A stretch of 64,000 nucleotides of DNA from Hirudinaria manillensis (lineage: Eukaryota > Annelida > Clitellata > Hirudinida > Hirudinidae), in the NCBI GenBank assembly GCA_034509925.1, contig CM067530.1, forward strand, positions 2,341,001-2,405,000. The letters are read 5' to 3'. Shown piece by piece: positions 47,422 through 60,994 of this stretch (position 1 is the stretch's first letter; each line of letters starts with the position of its first letter). Below the pieces are notes generated by a model that was given only the letters and a program-made list of their open reading frames with translations, searched no databases and was not told the DNA's origin. The translations under genes were made by a program, and so were the position numbers.

Positions 47422-49950
47422 TATTATTGTTGTTGTTGTTGTTATTATTATTGTTATTGTACTTGTCAAACATGTCCCGAAAAATGTTCATAAATCATGG
47501 GGTATAGATTTCTTTTTTCGTTTTACAAAAAAAAAATAATTGACGAACAGAAAAAAAAAACAGAACGCACCCAGGCAGTGATTGAAGGATAACCCGGGTA
47601 CGTAATTGTTTTGATAAGCCAGAAATGGCTGTGATTAATAAGCTCCATCTAGAAGATAAACACGTGTCCGTGTGCCATTTTGGAGTTTCCCGCCAAGTAG
47701 GTGGCGCTCCAAACGCCGATCAAAAGGTATAACGTTTTCAACGTAGTTTTCAGTTTCACATAACGTTTAAAAAATGCGCTAAATAAATAACAAATTCTGG
47801 AAGCCTATTGGCTAAGACAATGAGGTTTTGACCTGCGCCTAAAATACGCCAATTCTTGTGGTCAGCCATTTGTGCTCACGATTTTAATGTTGGTTACTTT
47901 AATATTATAAAGTAGTACAAGTTAAGGAAGCTAATTATTTTTTAAATATGTTGCTAATAATATCCGTTTTTGTTCTTTTTCTTATTTGCTTCTCCGTCCA
48001 AAAGTTAATCAAGGTCGTGCACGTAGAAGAAGAAGGAAGAAGGGAGGTAGGGGCTTGTTGCCCTCTTTACCCCGCCCACTTTATGGCCACGCCTTACGAA
48101 TGACATTTCATTATTTCGTGATAGGCCACGTGAATACCTGGTTGGTATTGGTCTCTCCAAGTCTATGGTTACAAGGTCCTTCTTTCGTGATTCGGAGAAG
48201 TTGACCATCCTTGAAATGCTCCACGATCCGTGGTTTCCATCTCCGGGATCCTGGAATATCATCAGAACCAGTCTGTCTTCAATCTCATCTGAAGGATTTA
48301 GATTTTGAAATTAAAGAAGAAATGTAAACGTTATTAAATGAATTTAAATATTTTAAATACTGAAATTAAATTCAATCCAATTTAAAGAGGCGAATCGTTA
48401 TTTTTGATTCGATTTGAGTGGAAATTAAGATCGATTAAGATGGATTTTATTTATTTGTTCTAATAAATACTAATTTTGTAAATTAATTATTTAATCATGT
48501 AATATTTAAGTAATGATAAATAGATTAAAATAATCAGTATTACCGACAATGATTTCGATAATCTTATTAAGAAATTATTTCAATTCAAATAATTACACAT
48601 TTTATATATTCTCTAAATTATGTTTGATATTTCAAGAAAAACTTTTAAAACATCTTATAAATGAACGTTTCTTACTAAATCAATGCAAATTTATTCACCT
48701 TCCCGACAGTGACCCAGAAAATTGAAAAAGGAGACTCCTTGATTGGCCGTCTTTGGCCTAGTTTTTGATTCACCCCCTGTGGCGACTGGCTGAGACGGAT
48801 AATGATCCATGCCCGTGCTGGGCCTCTTGACCTTATTGGCCACAGGGGGTGGATGGATGGGCAGGGTTATGCTAATGTAAATGTTGAGGTCCTTCAGTGT
48901 TACGATGCCCGTGCACCCGAGAAGGCATTTCATCTCATCTGGTTGTCTTCGTTTTAGCTCTTGTATGGCCATCAGATCGACTGGCAGATACTAGAAGAGG
49001 GTTGAAGTTTTTGGGATATGGAGGAAGGGTTTTGCTCGCGTACACGTTGTCTGTGTGTACGTGCGCGCGCGTTATGTCATTGAAGTGTTTATTACTGCTT
49101 TTGGATATTTTTTCTTGTTTGAATTGATAAATTTAAATCAATTTTTGAAATTTTGATATCTATATTATCACCTGCTTATTTGTAAGGATATCTTAATAGT
49201 AGGAGCACGGAATCTTTGTATAAGTAACACCGTGTACTGAAAAAATGATTTTAAGAAGAGACCTTTGCTGACCTACTTTCTGACATTAATACACATTATT
49301 GATTAAAGAAACAGATAAAAACCTAACCGCTTCTAGTATGTTCTCATGTCAATTATTCAATTCAATTAGTAACTAATTAATTAATTAACCTCTAGTTCGA
49401 AGGTCAGGGGTCTTTTCAACAAGGCCTGTTTAAAAGTGAAGGTCAGTCTGGGGTCAACGGAAGAGTTGACCTTGAGTGCATGGGGCACTGAGGCCGTTAG
49501 GGTTTCTCTCCTCAGTCTCGCAACGACGGCCATTTTGCAGTCATCGGAGCATGATAACGATGTCTCCAGGAAGCGAAATTCCTTTGTTAATTAGAGAAAA
49601 CTCGATAAATAATTATTGGAATAATAATAACGATTATTATATAAATCATTAAATGTTATTAGTTATTATTATATTGTTAGTAACTATAACATAAATAATA
49701 ATAGTAATAATAATAATGACAATAATATGAAAAATAATGTAATATATATTTGTTATTATTATTATTATATCACTGACTTTGTACAATTCAACGTTGGCTT
49801 CCATGCTTTCCAACTCCAACCAATCCTGACAACCCACGTGTTGAACTTTGATTGTTGCAACTTTGCACGGATTGTTTCTCGTGTGGAGAAATGGAAGAAG
49901 AACTTGCATCTGATCCTGGGTCTTAAAATGTTGGAAACAAAATAATAACA

Positions 49951-49986
<36 letters not shown>

Positions 49987-50047
49987 TAATAATAATAATA
50001 ATAATAATAATAACAGTAATATTAATAATAATAATAATAATAATAAT

Positions 50048-50078
<31 letters not shown>

Positions 50079-51448
50079 TAATAATAATAATAATAATAAC
50101 AATAACAAGGAGTGTAATTGGAGATATAATATTTTGGTATTCATAAGAACAGATGATTGGTCGTCAGGATCAAGATGGCGTACACCGATACGCCATTAAA
50201 TTTTCATGCAAATGAGACCAAAAAACATGGCTTCCCCCAGCGCGGAGGAGTCAAAAATTGTAAGTCTTTTAACCCTCATTGTTAATATGCATTACCACGC
50301 ATTTGTCAATATAATCTTCAATCCTCAAGGTGTAAGTCGTTTTAATTTGTCAGATTTTATTTGATATTATTTCTGATTTTGCCCGAATGATAACTTCTAT
50401 TTTTCTGATATTTTGTTTTTAAGTCATGTTGTCATTTCTTGATGAATGGCTATAAGCGTTATTTATGTTGTTAATTATGTGATTATTTATCATCAATTTC
50501 AATATTAATAACGTTAAATTAGTAATTTAAAATCTTTACCCCTAAAAATAAACTCTGTTTTAAAATTTAATTTAAATTAATTGAAAATAATTTTAAAAAT
50601 AATTTCACTTCATAATTTAAGATCCACTTCATAATTTCAGAATTTCACCCGAACTGGTAATGCCCACGACTAGGAAAAACCAGGAGGAGAAAAGATTATC
50701 ATCTTTTATCCTTATTTTATTTTATAATTTTTCCTTTTAAAAAAAAATGCTCGATCAATTCCGAGAAACGATGATGATGACGACGACTATGACGAGGGGA
50801 AAATATTCGATAAAATAAAAACTAAATGGCCTCCATATCGAGCCCTATAAGAAGCGAATTCATTTCAAAGCCACCGCCTTAGCCTTGGGTCCATCCCTGC
50901 TTCTTAAGACTCCTCATCAAAGGCCATTTCCTGTTCCCTTCAGGGGCTTTTCAATCGACTCAAAGTTGTCGATAAGATATGGCGCGTGAAGATTTTGATC
51001 AAATAGAAGACTAGGAAAATTAGAAAGAAAAAAGATTTTTTTTCTTGTGTTTTAAATATTTTTTGCGTGAAATTATTCTTTATTACCTTCGTAACGACTC
51101 CTTTGTGGAATTTAAAAGCAACAATGTTCCCTAGAAGCTCCTCCGCCCAGCCAATCACAGGGTTTCCCTCCAGTTGGTCACACCTTTCCACCGTCACGTG
51201 CTCCTTCGAGGAAGCTCTGATTGGATGGGCTCTCACCAGGCACCCAATGGAGATATCCGAATCGCCAGGGTCGATTTCGTAACTTTTTTCCGTTTAAATT
51301 TGAATTTAATACGAATAAAGAGAATTTAAAATGAGCGTAATATAATCTGAAATAATTAATTTATTAAATATTTAACTCACGCTATAAGATTGGATCGCTC
51401 CTTTGACATTTTTCGAACAGCGTTTGAAGATTTCGAAGTTTCCGACAT
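44582..51448 (-). CDS. UPA-like and tandem death-domain protein (DTHD1-like)
   Basis: Twelve exons (51448-51381, 51282-51087, 49921-49778, 49581-49390, 48990-48699, 48288-48138, 47270-47138, 46518-45703, 45590-45345, 45237-45129, 45047-44938, 44857-44582) give 910 residues in frame. The start MSETSKSSNAV is the first ATG after the upstream gap. Residues about 20-400 are beta-rich and Cys-poor, resembling ZU5/UPA modules. VIVQIVGPVKLDRILRKM, YGPPISAPILLREGQEVELK and FRTNIGG look like the UPA-type region of death-domain adaptors. A death domain follows at about 680-780 (LSQQIGKEWVQLAEQLNV, ALDVLMSWIKRM, LAKALHACGRRDLSRFLLE). A second death-like helical domain closes the protein (about 785-900: YLIYDWRLLCRRLGLSDDFI, RCHRILTKWQENG, LVSMLRDVKCYQLAGILKF). 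It is likely a cytosolic signalling adaptor. The DTHD1 assignment is tentative. Confidence 0.75.
47335..47465. repeat. ATT/GTT microsatellite
   Basis: Runs of TTATTATTATT and TTGTTGTTG in an intron of the death-domain gene, next to the exon at 47138-47270. Poly-Asn and poly-Leu frames across it are artefacts. Confidence 0.85.
49936..50106. repeat. AAT microsatellite
   Basis: About 170 bases of AATAATAAT with a few AAC interruptions, in the large second intron of the death-domain gene. Confidence 0.9.
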
Positions 51449-52180
51449 CTTTTCGGACGCTTACGGATGTCGGGAAATAAATTCTCGGATTTCTCTTGGA
51501 AAAAATATTTAATCTCCGAAACAAAATTAAATATATAAAAAAATACCTGCCAAGCGAATCGATAGATTTAAACTAAATCTGAATTTGCAGAAAGCGTTTA
51601 AATTCCCCATTAAATTGAAATCCAATCATGTTAAAAAATATAATTCACTTTTACAGCTATTAAAAATCAAGTAGATTTTAAACATATATTAATAAAATTA
51701 TTTATTTATAATTATTTATTACGTTATTAATAAGCAAATAAATAATATATTTGTCAATAAATAATCAAATAAAACTGCCCTCTCGCATCTCATGGCTCTT
51801 TGAAACATCTGGGAAAAAGTGCAAAGCTGTAAAATATTGAAACTTTCTGAAATCTCACTTAGAAGGCTTTTATTTCAAATTTCTTCGTCAGACAAAGTTG
51901 TTTTAATCTGCCTGAATATCTTCTAATCTCCTTGCAAATGGTTCTTGAAAAATTAAAGACTCCGCGGATAGAAGGGGATCAATTAAAAAAAAATATTCCT
52001 TTTAAAAAAATAAAATAAAATTTATTTATTTTTCTCTCGTCAAACAAATTTTAAACATTTAAAAGAAAACATTTCTAATGTTTAGAAAATGGCTGACATT
52101 GTTTACCTACTACGAAGACAAAAAAAAACGCGCCCGCAGTAAAGGAGAAGGTCATAAAAGGTTGGGCCGCCCATTCATAA
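51449..52180. other. AT-rich intergenic stretch
   Basis: Upstream of the death-domain gene start. Very AT-rich, and probably holds its promoter. Nothing else recognised. Confidence 0.5.
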
Positions 52181-52447
52181 TCAACAATTAATTTCGTTCG
52201 TTTCCAGGCTCCGTGAATCAATAAAACATTGCATCTCCATGCCGACTTGGATCTTTTCCAATCTCGGTTCGATCGTTAGGACTTCATTTCGAGAATCATC
52301 GACTGGAGAATGCAATTGAATGGATTTCTTACGCTCAGAACAGATGCCACTGTTTCTTTTACGACTCGTCAACATGGCTGACTTGAAATGTTGACTTCTG
52401 ATGACCGCCTGGTCTTTATAACGGTGAAGTTCAAATATTTGTGACAT
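52181..52447 (-). CDS. Small hypothetical ORF, 88 codons
   Basis: Open from ATG (MSQIFELHRYKDQAV) to stop with no low-complexity repeats and mixed composition, including a basic patch (SRKRNSG, SERKKS). It matches no family I know. It could be a small single-exon gene or an exon of an unrecognised gene between the death-domain and receptor genes. I infer no function. Confidence 0.25.
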   Translation of the reverse strand: MSQIFELHRYKDQAVIRSQHFKSAMLTSRKRNSGICSERKKSIQLHSPVDDSRNEVLTIEPRLEKIQVGMEMQCFIDSRSLETNEINC

Positions 52448-53688
52448 TATTTATATTTAATAGGATTGTTTTATATTTAATTCAGTTAAATCGTTTCTAA
52501 TCTTCAACATGCAGTGATATCTTAGTATTCAAGAGAAAGAGACTCGTTAATTGCATTACAAGTTTTATAAAGACTTCAAATGGTCGACGATGTTTATAGC
52601 AACATGACGATCTAAAAGTGAACAAGTATTAAAAGAGACGGAGATTAATTACAATTTTTATTCGTCTTATTCACGATATCTCGATCAATTTTCAGCCCAG
52701 GCATCCATCTTTTAGAAAAAAAGATCAAAAGATTCAAAGACGAGAAGAGAGGTATCTACAAGGAAGACGTCGAGCTGGAAAGATTTGGAATTTTGTAAAT
52801 TCCCGATTCTATGCAAATCAAGAATTTTCACTTGTATTTTTTCTGCTTTTATTTATTTGTTTTTGGATTCACTTTGGAGGGGTCAGACCAATTCCAATAT
52901 AAACGTAAAAGTAACTCAGTTTGACCGGATGCAATTGGATTCGAATCTAGAGATTTTAAACTCCGTGGACATCCGGCTCTAAGGAGAGTCTCGTTTCTTA
53001 TAAAAATGTATATGCACTTTTGGACTGCCAAGGGACGCGCATGTCCACGAGCAATAATAACGCTAAATTATAACCTTAATTATTAATTCCGAACTCACCG
53101 ATGCGGTACGTTTGATGAACGCAGTGGAGTAACTTGTTAATGGATCGTGGAAGCAAAGAAGAACGCTTCTAGAAAAGCTTTAGCAGTTAGAAAGGTTTCG
53201 GTGAGCATGTAAATTCAATTTTGAGAAAATGTTTACAATGTAAAGTCGTGCATATTACGTAGAGATAGTTAACTAATTTACGGAAAAAAAAATGCAGTTG
53301 CTGATTAATTTAAGTTCATTTTTAAACATCACACTAATTGAGCCTAAGCCAATAACGCGCCACGGGGGAACGGTGCGATGAGCAATGGACGTTAGAACGT
53401 TCCTTCGTCGGATAGTTTCGGTGCTAAAATTTCTCTAGAGAATTTCCAAACTTTATTTTCAATCAACAGGTGACAAGAAGAAAAGGAGACGATGACGAGA
53501 TAACGATGTCCTTCAATCGAATCGCCACACGTACGAGACGTCTAAAAATAACAGCAGCGTGCTTTCCAATGTCGATTTCGGTTTCGTTTTGCACGGGGAA
53601 ATACGACGGCGGAATGGATGCTATCAGATTGCGGAGCAGTCGAAAATATACAGACTTCCGAGTTTGTAGTTTTCAACTGGTGACATTA
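52448..53688. other. Intergenic, no gene recognised
   Basis: 1.2 kb before the receptor stop codon on the minus strand. Part is likely receptor 3' UTR. Open frames at 52785-52982 and 53470-53748 lack family features. Confidence 0.5.
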
Positions 53689-54674
53689 TTACCTCGTTCC
53701 GGTGTTACAGAGGCTGTTGTTGTTGTTGTAGCTGGTGTTGTTGGTTAGTTTACCGTAAGGCTTACAGTCGGCAATGCATTCGCCTTCGTTTGCAACCTCA
53801 CAGCCCAGTATTACGTCACTCTTTACGACTCCGCCCACGCTGGTCTGGAGAACGCTGATTAGCGGGGGGCGCAGCTCGGTCTGCACGTGTCGCTTGCCCA
53901 TTGGCTGCCGGTAGCTCAAGCAGGGGCTGTCAGTAAGCAGGTTCTCGCATGACGTCAGTCGAGTCTGTCCAATGGCGTCGTCCCTCAGAGTGGGGCGCGA
54001 AGGGTCGAGATTTGAATCCAAGCCAATGGCGCAAGGGCAGACGTTAGAGGGACTGTTGGAGACATCGTAGTAGAATTTGTCAGCCAGAATTATGTGGGTT
54101 TTGTTCCTGGGATCCATCAAATTCTGTGGAATGTTGACGGCCATGTTTGGCGCCGAGTCGTAATCCTTGCATGTCCTGACATAAATTCGAATGCCTACCT
54201 TATAGTCAGCGATGTTCAGCTTCTTGAATAAATATTTTTCTTTTAGATATTTTAGTATAATTTAGATATAATAATAAGATAACGTCTAAAATCAGTTTTA
54301 AATCAATAATTCTTCATAATTGAATGATTAAAATTTATGTATTATTATAATAATAATTTATTATAATTATTTATTATTATTAAGGAAGTTTATAAAAAAA
54401 ATTCATAAAAAGGAGAATAATACAAGTTTCGCTAAGACGGCCCTAACAAAGGAAACCATACACCACGAATCACCCTTGTTGCATCCATTTTCGCGGAAAT
54501 TACAAAAAAATATGAAAGACCAATTTCCGACAATTTTGAATTAATGCAAAAGTTCTTGGATAAAAAAATTAACTTAAAATGAATTGTTCGCGAACATTCA
54601 ATTTCCACGCTGCTATTCTGTGGTACAACATCTTGGTTGGTAAATAACTATTGAATCAATCAATCAATCGATCG

Positions 54675-54727
<53 letters not shown>

Positions 54728-55475
54728 CCAATCAACTAATCAATCAATCAATATTCAATTAAATAATCAAATAAAATTCAATTTCAAACCTTTGGGTGTG
54801 ATTGGACCTCTTCTGAAAACAAATGACTATGGTGAGCAACACTAGACCACTGAAGACTCCCAGGGCTATCCCTATGGTGACCGCTACGAATACCCCTGAC
54901 GAGAAGTAGGTGAATTTGTTTACAATTTTTGAATTACTAGGTTTAACAAAAAAATTTTTATAAATTCTATTTATAAACATATAATGTTAAAATTCTAAAC
55001 ATAAATAAATAAAAGTGTGAAATCCGAAATAATTAATTTCTGTAAACAATAATCTTAAATTATAAAATGCTTGAATATCGAACACTTTATTCCATATTTT
55101 CGGGCAGAAATAATCAGATTGATATCCATAAAAGTGCCTTTATTTATAAAAAATAAAATAGACTTGAAATAAATTTACTTTTAAAGCATTTTAATCTGAC
55201 GATTATTATAATGCAAGAACAATTTTCAGAATGGAAATTCCAAATTCTAAAAAAAAAGTGCCTCGCTTTGATGGATGGTTTTTTGAAAACCATTCCGGCA
55301 GGGATTTCCAGGAATCTAATATTGTCTTCCCATTCGTACTCATATTTCATCCGAAGGAGACAAATACAGTTCAAAGGTCAGAGTTCAAGAATTAGATACC
55401 AACCAACGGGGTAGGAGTTGACCGCGTGAGCCAAGCTGTCCCCTGGGTATGATTTCGCTGGAATGATTCGAATGA

Positions 55476-55511
<36 letters not shown>

Positions 55512-56860
55512 TAATAATAAGAAGAAGAAGAAGAACCATAACAATAATAATGATACGAAAAGAAATAATAATAATTTGAAATGGCGATAGATTATTTTGA
55601 AATAATAATAATAATAATAATAATCTTATTATTATTTTGAAATTATAATGGAATTTATTATTATCTTATGGTGAGTGCTTATTTGTCTCAAATGCATTAA
55701 TCTTAATTAAATATTTTAAAGTATGTCGACATAATTAATAATTGATAACTAAAATAATAAATATTAATAATATTTTTAAAAAATAAATAAAAATTAATAA
55801 AATTATTATAAAAAAAATAGTCTACCTTAGTTCTGCTATGTTTTCATTAGGAGATTGTCGACACCGTAGAGTTAATATATTTCCTAATTTATTATGATTT
55901 AATATATTAATTTATTAATCGACCTAATTTTTTGTATTTATATTACGAAAATATTTGAATTTAAAAATGATATTATTGCAAAACCACATGGACAATTGTG
56001 GCTAACTAACCGTATTGGGAGCAGTTGTTGTAGGATCCAATCCAGGTGTTTTTGTTGCAGACCAGGTGCCAGACATCGGCACTGTTGTTGCAGTAGACGA
56101 CCGCATTGTCCCCGGATCGTACCACCCAGCCTCCGTTGGGGGGTGTCAGGTCGGCACAACCTACAGCTGGACGGTACCAATCACGTAAGAAGGCGCTCGA
56201 TCATAGTGATTAACATTTATTAATCAAGACGTGCAGCCCGCTGATTGGATAAAACGGTGAGAGGTGATTGGTCCGAGGATTTAATTGAAATTTATGAATG
56301 AATAAATTCTTATTTTTTATCAATCAATCGAACCTACTGAGTTGTAAGATTATATTTATCAATGAACCAAATAGTATTTGATTTTCCCTTGGAATGTCTT
56401 TATTTCGGTCTCACAAACAACAATGAAATTAATAATTATTAATAATAATGATAATAATAATAATAAATTTTAGAAATAATAATAAATTCTAGAAATAATA
56501 ATAATAATAATTAGAATAAGAAATGCTTTCTTTAATAAATTATAACTGCTTAGAATTGATTCAAGTGAAGTAATTTCTGAGTTTATTATGAATTGTCGAA
56601 CTATAATTTATTTTAATTTTTAAAGAATTTCACTCGGAAAATTGAGAAACAATAAGAAAAGAAAAGAAAGATAATCCTTCCAGTTTTTTGTTTTTTTTTT
56701 TGTTGAAGTTTGAGACCCTGAGAAACTGCTTTGAAAGTCGATATTTCAGCAAACAGAGGAAGATTGGAATGACCGAGCAAACAGTAGAATCCATGTTCTC
56801 GCTTCATTATTTTTCATCTGTTTATTATTATTATTATTATTATTATTATTGTTATTATTA

Positions 56861-56894
<34 letters not shown>

Positions 56895-56896
56895 CA

Positions 56897-56966
<70 letters not shown>

Positions 56967-59900
56967 CATTATTATTACCATCATCATCATCATCATCAGA
57001 TAATTTTGTTAAGGTGTTGACGCTACAACATCAGGTTGTGTTTCCAACCTCCAAAAGAGATTATAATCCAACAACATCCATCCAAGGTTTTAATCTGTCG
57101 ATCGAGCACCTGCCATGTAAAAAAACACATGGGCAACCTTCCAGACATGTGGATGGACACACGGACGGACGGACGGATGGATGGTTGGAGGGATGGACGA
57201 ACGGATAGGAGGAGACAAGACAAACGGAGAATTGGATGAGAATTTAATAATCAGAAGCAGGCAGGAAATTCGTGCCAATAATTGCTTTCTATGTCCTATC
57301 CTAAAACAAACCAACGTCTTGTCGCTCCTGATGATGATGATGGCGATGACGATGACGATGTCGGCGATGTCGACGATGATAACGATGGCGACGATTTTAA
57401 TGAGAAAATTGGCTGCGCCACGGGTCATCAAGAATAATTAATGGCCATTCCATTTTTCATCGTCGTCGTCATCAAGCTTCACATCATCAGCATCGATATT
57501 CATCATCGTCGTCGTCGTCGTCATCGTCATCGTCACTTCCGACTGACGCAGACATTCGTCATATTTATTTATGACGCTCTTGGACTAGCCGACGGCTAAG
57601 GACTCCGATAATATCGACCGACTTAAAAATCCGGGTTTCGCTTTTACGACCACCTTGGGAAATCCCAGAACCCGGGAAAACCTCGGCTCGGGAAATGCCC
57701 GGCGTCTAAAAATACATAACTCCCGCTATCTTGCCTCGGGGCTCAAGAATGAGATAGAATATCGTGATTACATTGAGTCTCGGGTCGTGACGGAAAATTC
57801 CCACCCGGTTTCGAAACCGAAACGGGGAAAGACCCGCGTAAATAGAGGCACGGAATGCACGGACGAATGCGCCGATTCCATCCATTCATCCGACACTCAG
57901 TTCAATTTGTCGCTGTTATTGCGGCCAATAACGACGGATGTAAACAAATAATTTATAGGTCGTGAACTTCACTGCCGGGTCAAAGTTCGCCGACAAAGTT
58001 ATGAACATCGTGAAGAAGAAGAAGAAGAAGAAGAAGAGGAGGAGGAAAAAGAAGATGATGATGACGATGAAGGAGAGAGAGAGAGAGAGAGAGTAAGAAA
58101 ATGAGGGGAAGCGTTCCTCTGTGAATGAATCAATTAATTGATTGCCCGGTCGATGGATTGATCGGGCGAAGGAGGAATGAAGATCTCATCTTAATAAACA
58201 ACGCACGTAGCACGGAGTGATGAATTATTCAGTTATGCTAATTTACTGAATATGCAAATTTATTGGAGGTTCTGGCTCAGCAGACCCAATAAATAATTCA
58301 TTTTATGTACTGTTGGTCTGTTATTTACATTTGTTCGACCTGACAGCTAATTAATTATTCATTAAGGTTTATTCGAGTCGGATTGTAAATAATTAATAAT
58401 TCATGGTCTCATGTTATCAACATAACAGTGAGTCAGCAAAGCCTACCTTGAAATTTTATAACGAATCGAGGTCCAGAAGACACAGACGACGATTGTGTCA
58501 TGACATCGTACTTGTCGTTGACGTTGTTCTGATTGGTCAGTACGACCATGACATCGCTGGACCTCGACATGTAAACAAATCTTTCCCTTTTATCGCCCCC
58601 TCCGCATATGAGCACTTCCACTTCCGCTTTCATGGAGTCCCTCAACCAATCAGAACCCGACTTTCTGTCCAATTCGTTGACAGTGCCGTAAGTCACGTGG
58701 TCGCACGATGAGAACTTCCCGTCAGCGGCCATCTTGTTTCTCCCTGGTCCGCCATGTTCAACATGGCCGGTCGAGACGTGAAAGTCGTACAGCGTCACGT
58801 TGATCCTCTGGCCCTGTCACGTGACACAAAAAGACACTAAATAGTGCAAAGATAACGTAGTTTTCGAGCGGAAATAAATAAGAAGCACAGGATTAGACGG
58901 TCGGAAGTAAAGATGCGTTTTTATTTTTATTTAAAGAACCATGGAATATAATTTTTTTGCGAAACTCTAAATTTAATATAAATTTAAAAAATAGTGAACA
59001 AAATTCTGAAAAATCTTGACAGTTTATTTTCTGAAACTGTCCACATTCACTCGTGAACTCAGTCATGGTTAAGTAATTTATTGATCGACCGCAAAATATA
59101 TAAATTAATTGACCGACATATCGGACGCCATGTTTTTCATTCATTCGCTTCCAAAACAGCATCCGTCCATCCATCATTGCAGGGAAAACGAACCGATTGG
59201 GCCCCAATGATAAAGGCGCAGGCATAACTTCCAGCCACGTGATCGATCAAAAATCCCTGATTGGACGACAGCTCGAAGGAGACTGGCACGTGACAGGTGG
59301 TGACGTCAGCTGCCTTGAAAACTGAAAATGGCGGAGCACGCGATGATGACAGGTCGACCTTTCTATGTGGTGGTGGTGGTGGCGGTAGTGGTGGTGGCGG
59401 TAGCGGTAGTGGTGGTCGTCATCATCATCATCATCATCATGACATTAACGATTGGCAATTAATATCACTGTAGGATTGATCATGGATTGGCTTGAACTTG
59501 ACACTTACGTCATCACATCATGTCATCATCCTGACTTTCATAGAAGTCTTTGACACAAGTCAAGATGGTAGATTCAAAAGTTATGGTAAGTTATTACCAT
59601 AATGTTGTAGCATAACCATCATCATAACATTGTCGTCTTCGTCGTCGTGGTCGTCAAGAGTCGTCCAAATCATCATCTTTGAGATAATAAGGATGACCAG
59701 CTCATCGGAATGATGACTAAGAGAACGACGCTGATGATGATGATGACGATGTTGATGATGTTTGTGAGTGGGAGGAGTAGGAGAAGGAGAAACAAATAAA
59801 AAACACGAATGACTTTTCTCAAAGCCACTGCACAAAAGCACACGAGCACAAGAGCTCAAGAAACGTGTCAGACATGATGATGATGATGATGATGATGACG

Positions 59901-60910
59901 ATGACGATGACGATAAGGTGTGATCATCATCGTATTCGTCGTCATCTACTTCATCATCATCATCATCTTACATTATCTCCGGTATCGTTGTCTTCGGTGT
60001 GGTCGTCATTGTCACTGTTATTGACTTGAACATCGCCATTAGAGTTTGCAGTTAAGACGTGTCCTGACTTGGATAAGTGGTCCAGTCTATTCTCTGAATC
60101 ATTCTTAACCATTCGCTCACTCAGCTACCCACCCATCGATTTATTAACTCACTCACTCATCCATTCACTCACTGACTCACTCGCTCACTCGTCCACAGCC
60201 AGTGTCTCCCAACGATGTACTCCTGTTTTTAAAAATGGTTCATGCCATCTCTTTCAGCTCCATGATTTTTCAACATTCTCAAATCCCGAAGTGAGAAAAC
60301 GGCACGAAGTGAGCGAAAAATCAGAAGGCGACGAGGGACAGAAATTTGTTCCACGTCTTTTCCAGATCCCTCTGAAGTCCTTCTTGTTCTTTGTTTTCTT
60401 TCCGGAAAACCGGAAATCGAATTAAGATCACGTGATAAGGCTATTTCCTGTGGGATGCAGAGGCGGACAGTTTTGAATTCGCTGCGGTTTCACTTTATTT
60501 ACTCCTGTTTTTACAATCACTCACTGGACTGAACTTTGAGAAGGGATGGATTTGTGGATGGATGGACGATCAGACGGACAGACATGTGGGCTGATGGACG
60601 GATGGATGAATGAATGGATGGATGGATGGATGACGGAATGGATGAATGATAGCGGCAATAAATCAATGAACGGGTGGAGAATAGAATTAATTAAAGAGTG
60701 AAAAAAATTCACATTTTGAATGAATAAAGGACTTTTAAATCATTCTCGTTCACTGAAAGTGGAACTTGAAGAACAAGGCGAAGAACAACAGCCTGTTATT
60801 GATGATCTCTACAATGATCCAACGAATCGGTGAAAGGAGACCGGGTTGTCGTGATGACAACGACGACGACGATGATGATATTGATGATGATGATGATTAT
60901 GGTGGTGATA

Positions 60911-60994
<84 letters not shown>

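Noticed and set aside
47120..47491. Poly-Asn protein
   Set aside because: Low-complexity translation of an ATT/GTT repeat. Only the part at 47138-47270 is a real exon of the death-domain gene.
56688..57208. Poly-Tyr and poly-Leu open frames
   Set aside because: Translations of an ATT microsatellite in a receptor intron.
57655..57951. 98-codon + strand frame with mixed composition
   Set aside because: It looks superficially protein-like, but has no recognisable motif, no clear start and lies in an intron of the receptor gene on the other strand. Not supported enough to list as a gene.
58403..58711. Plus-strand ORF of 102 codons
   Set aside because: Antisense shadow of the CUB-like exon of the receptor.
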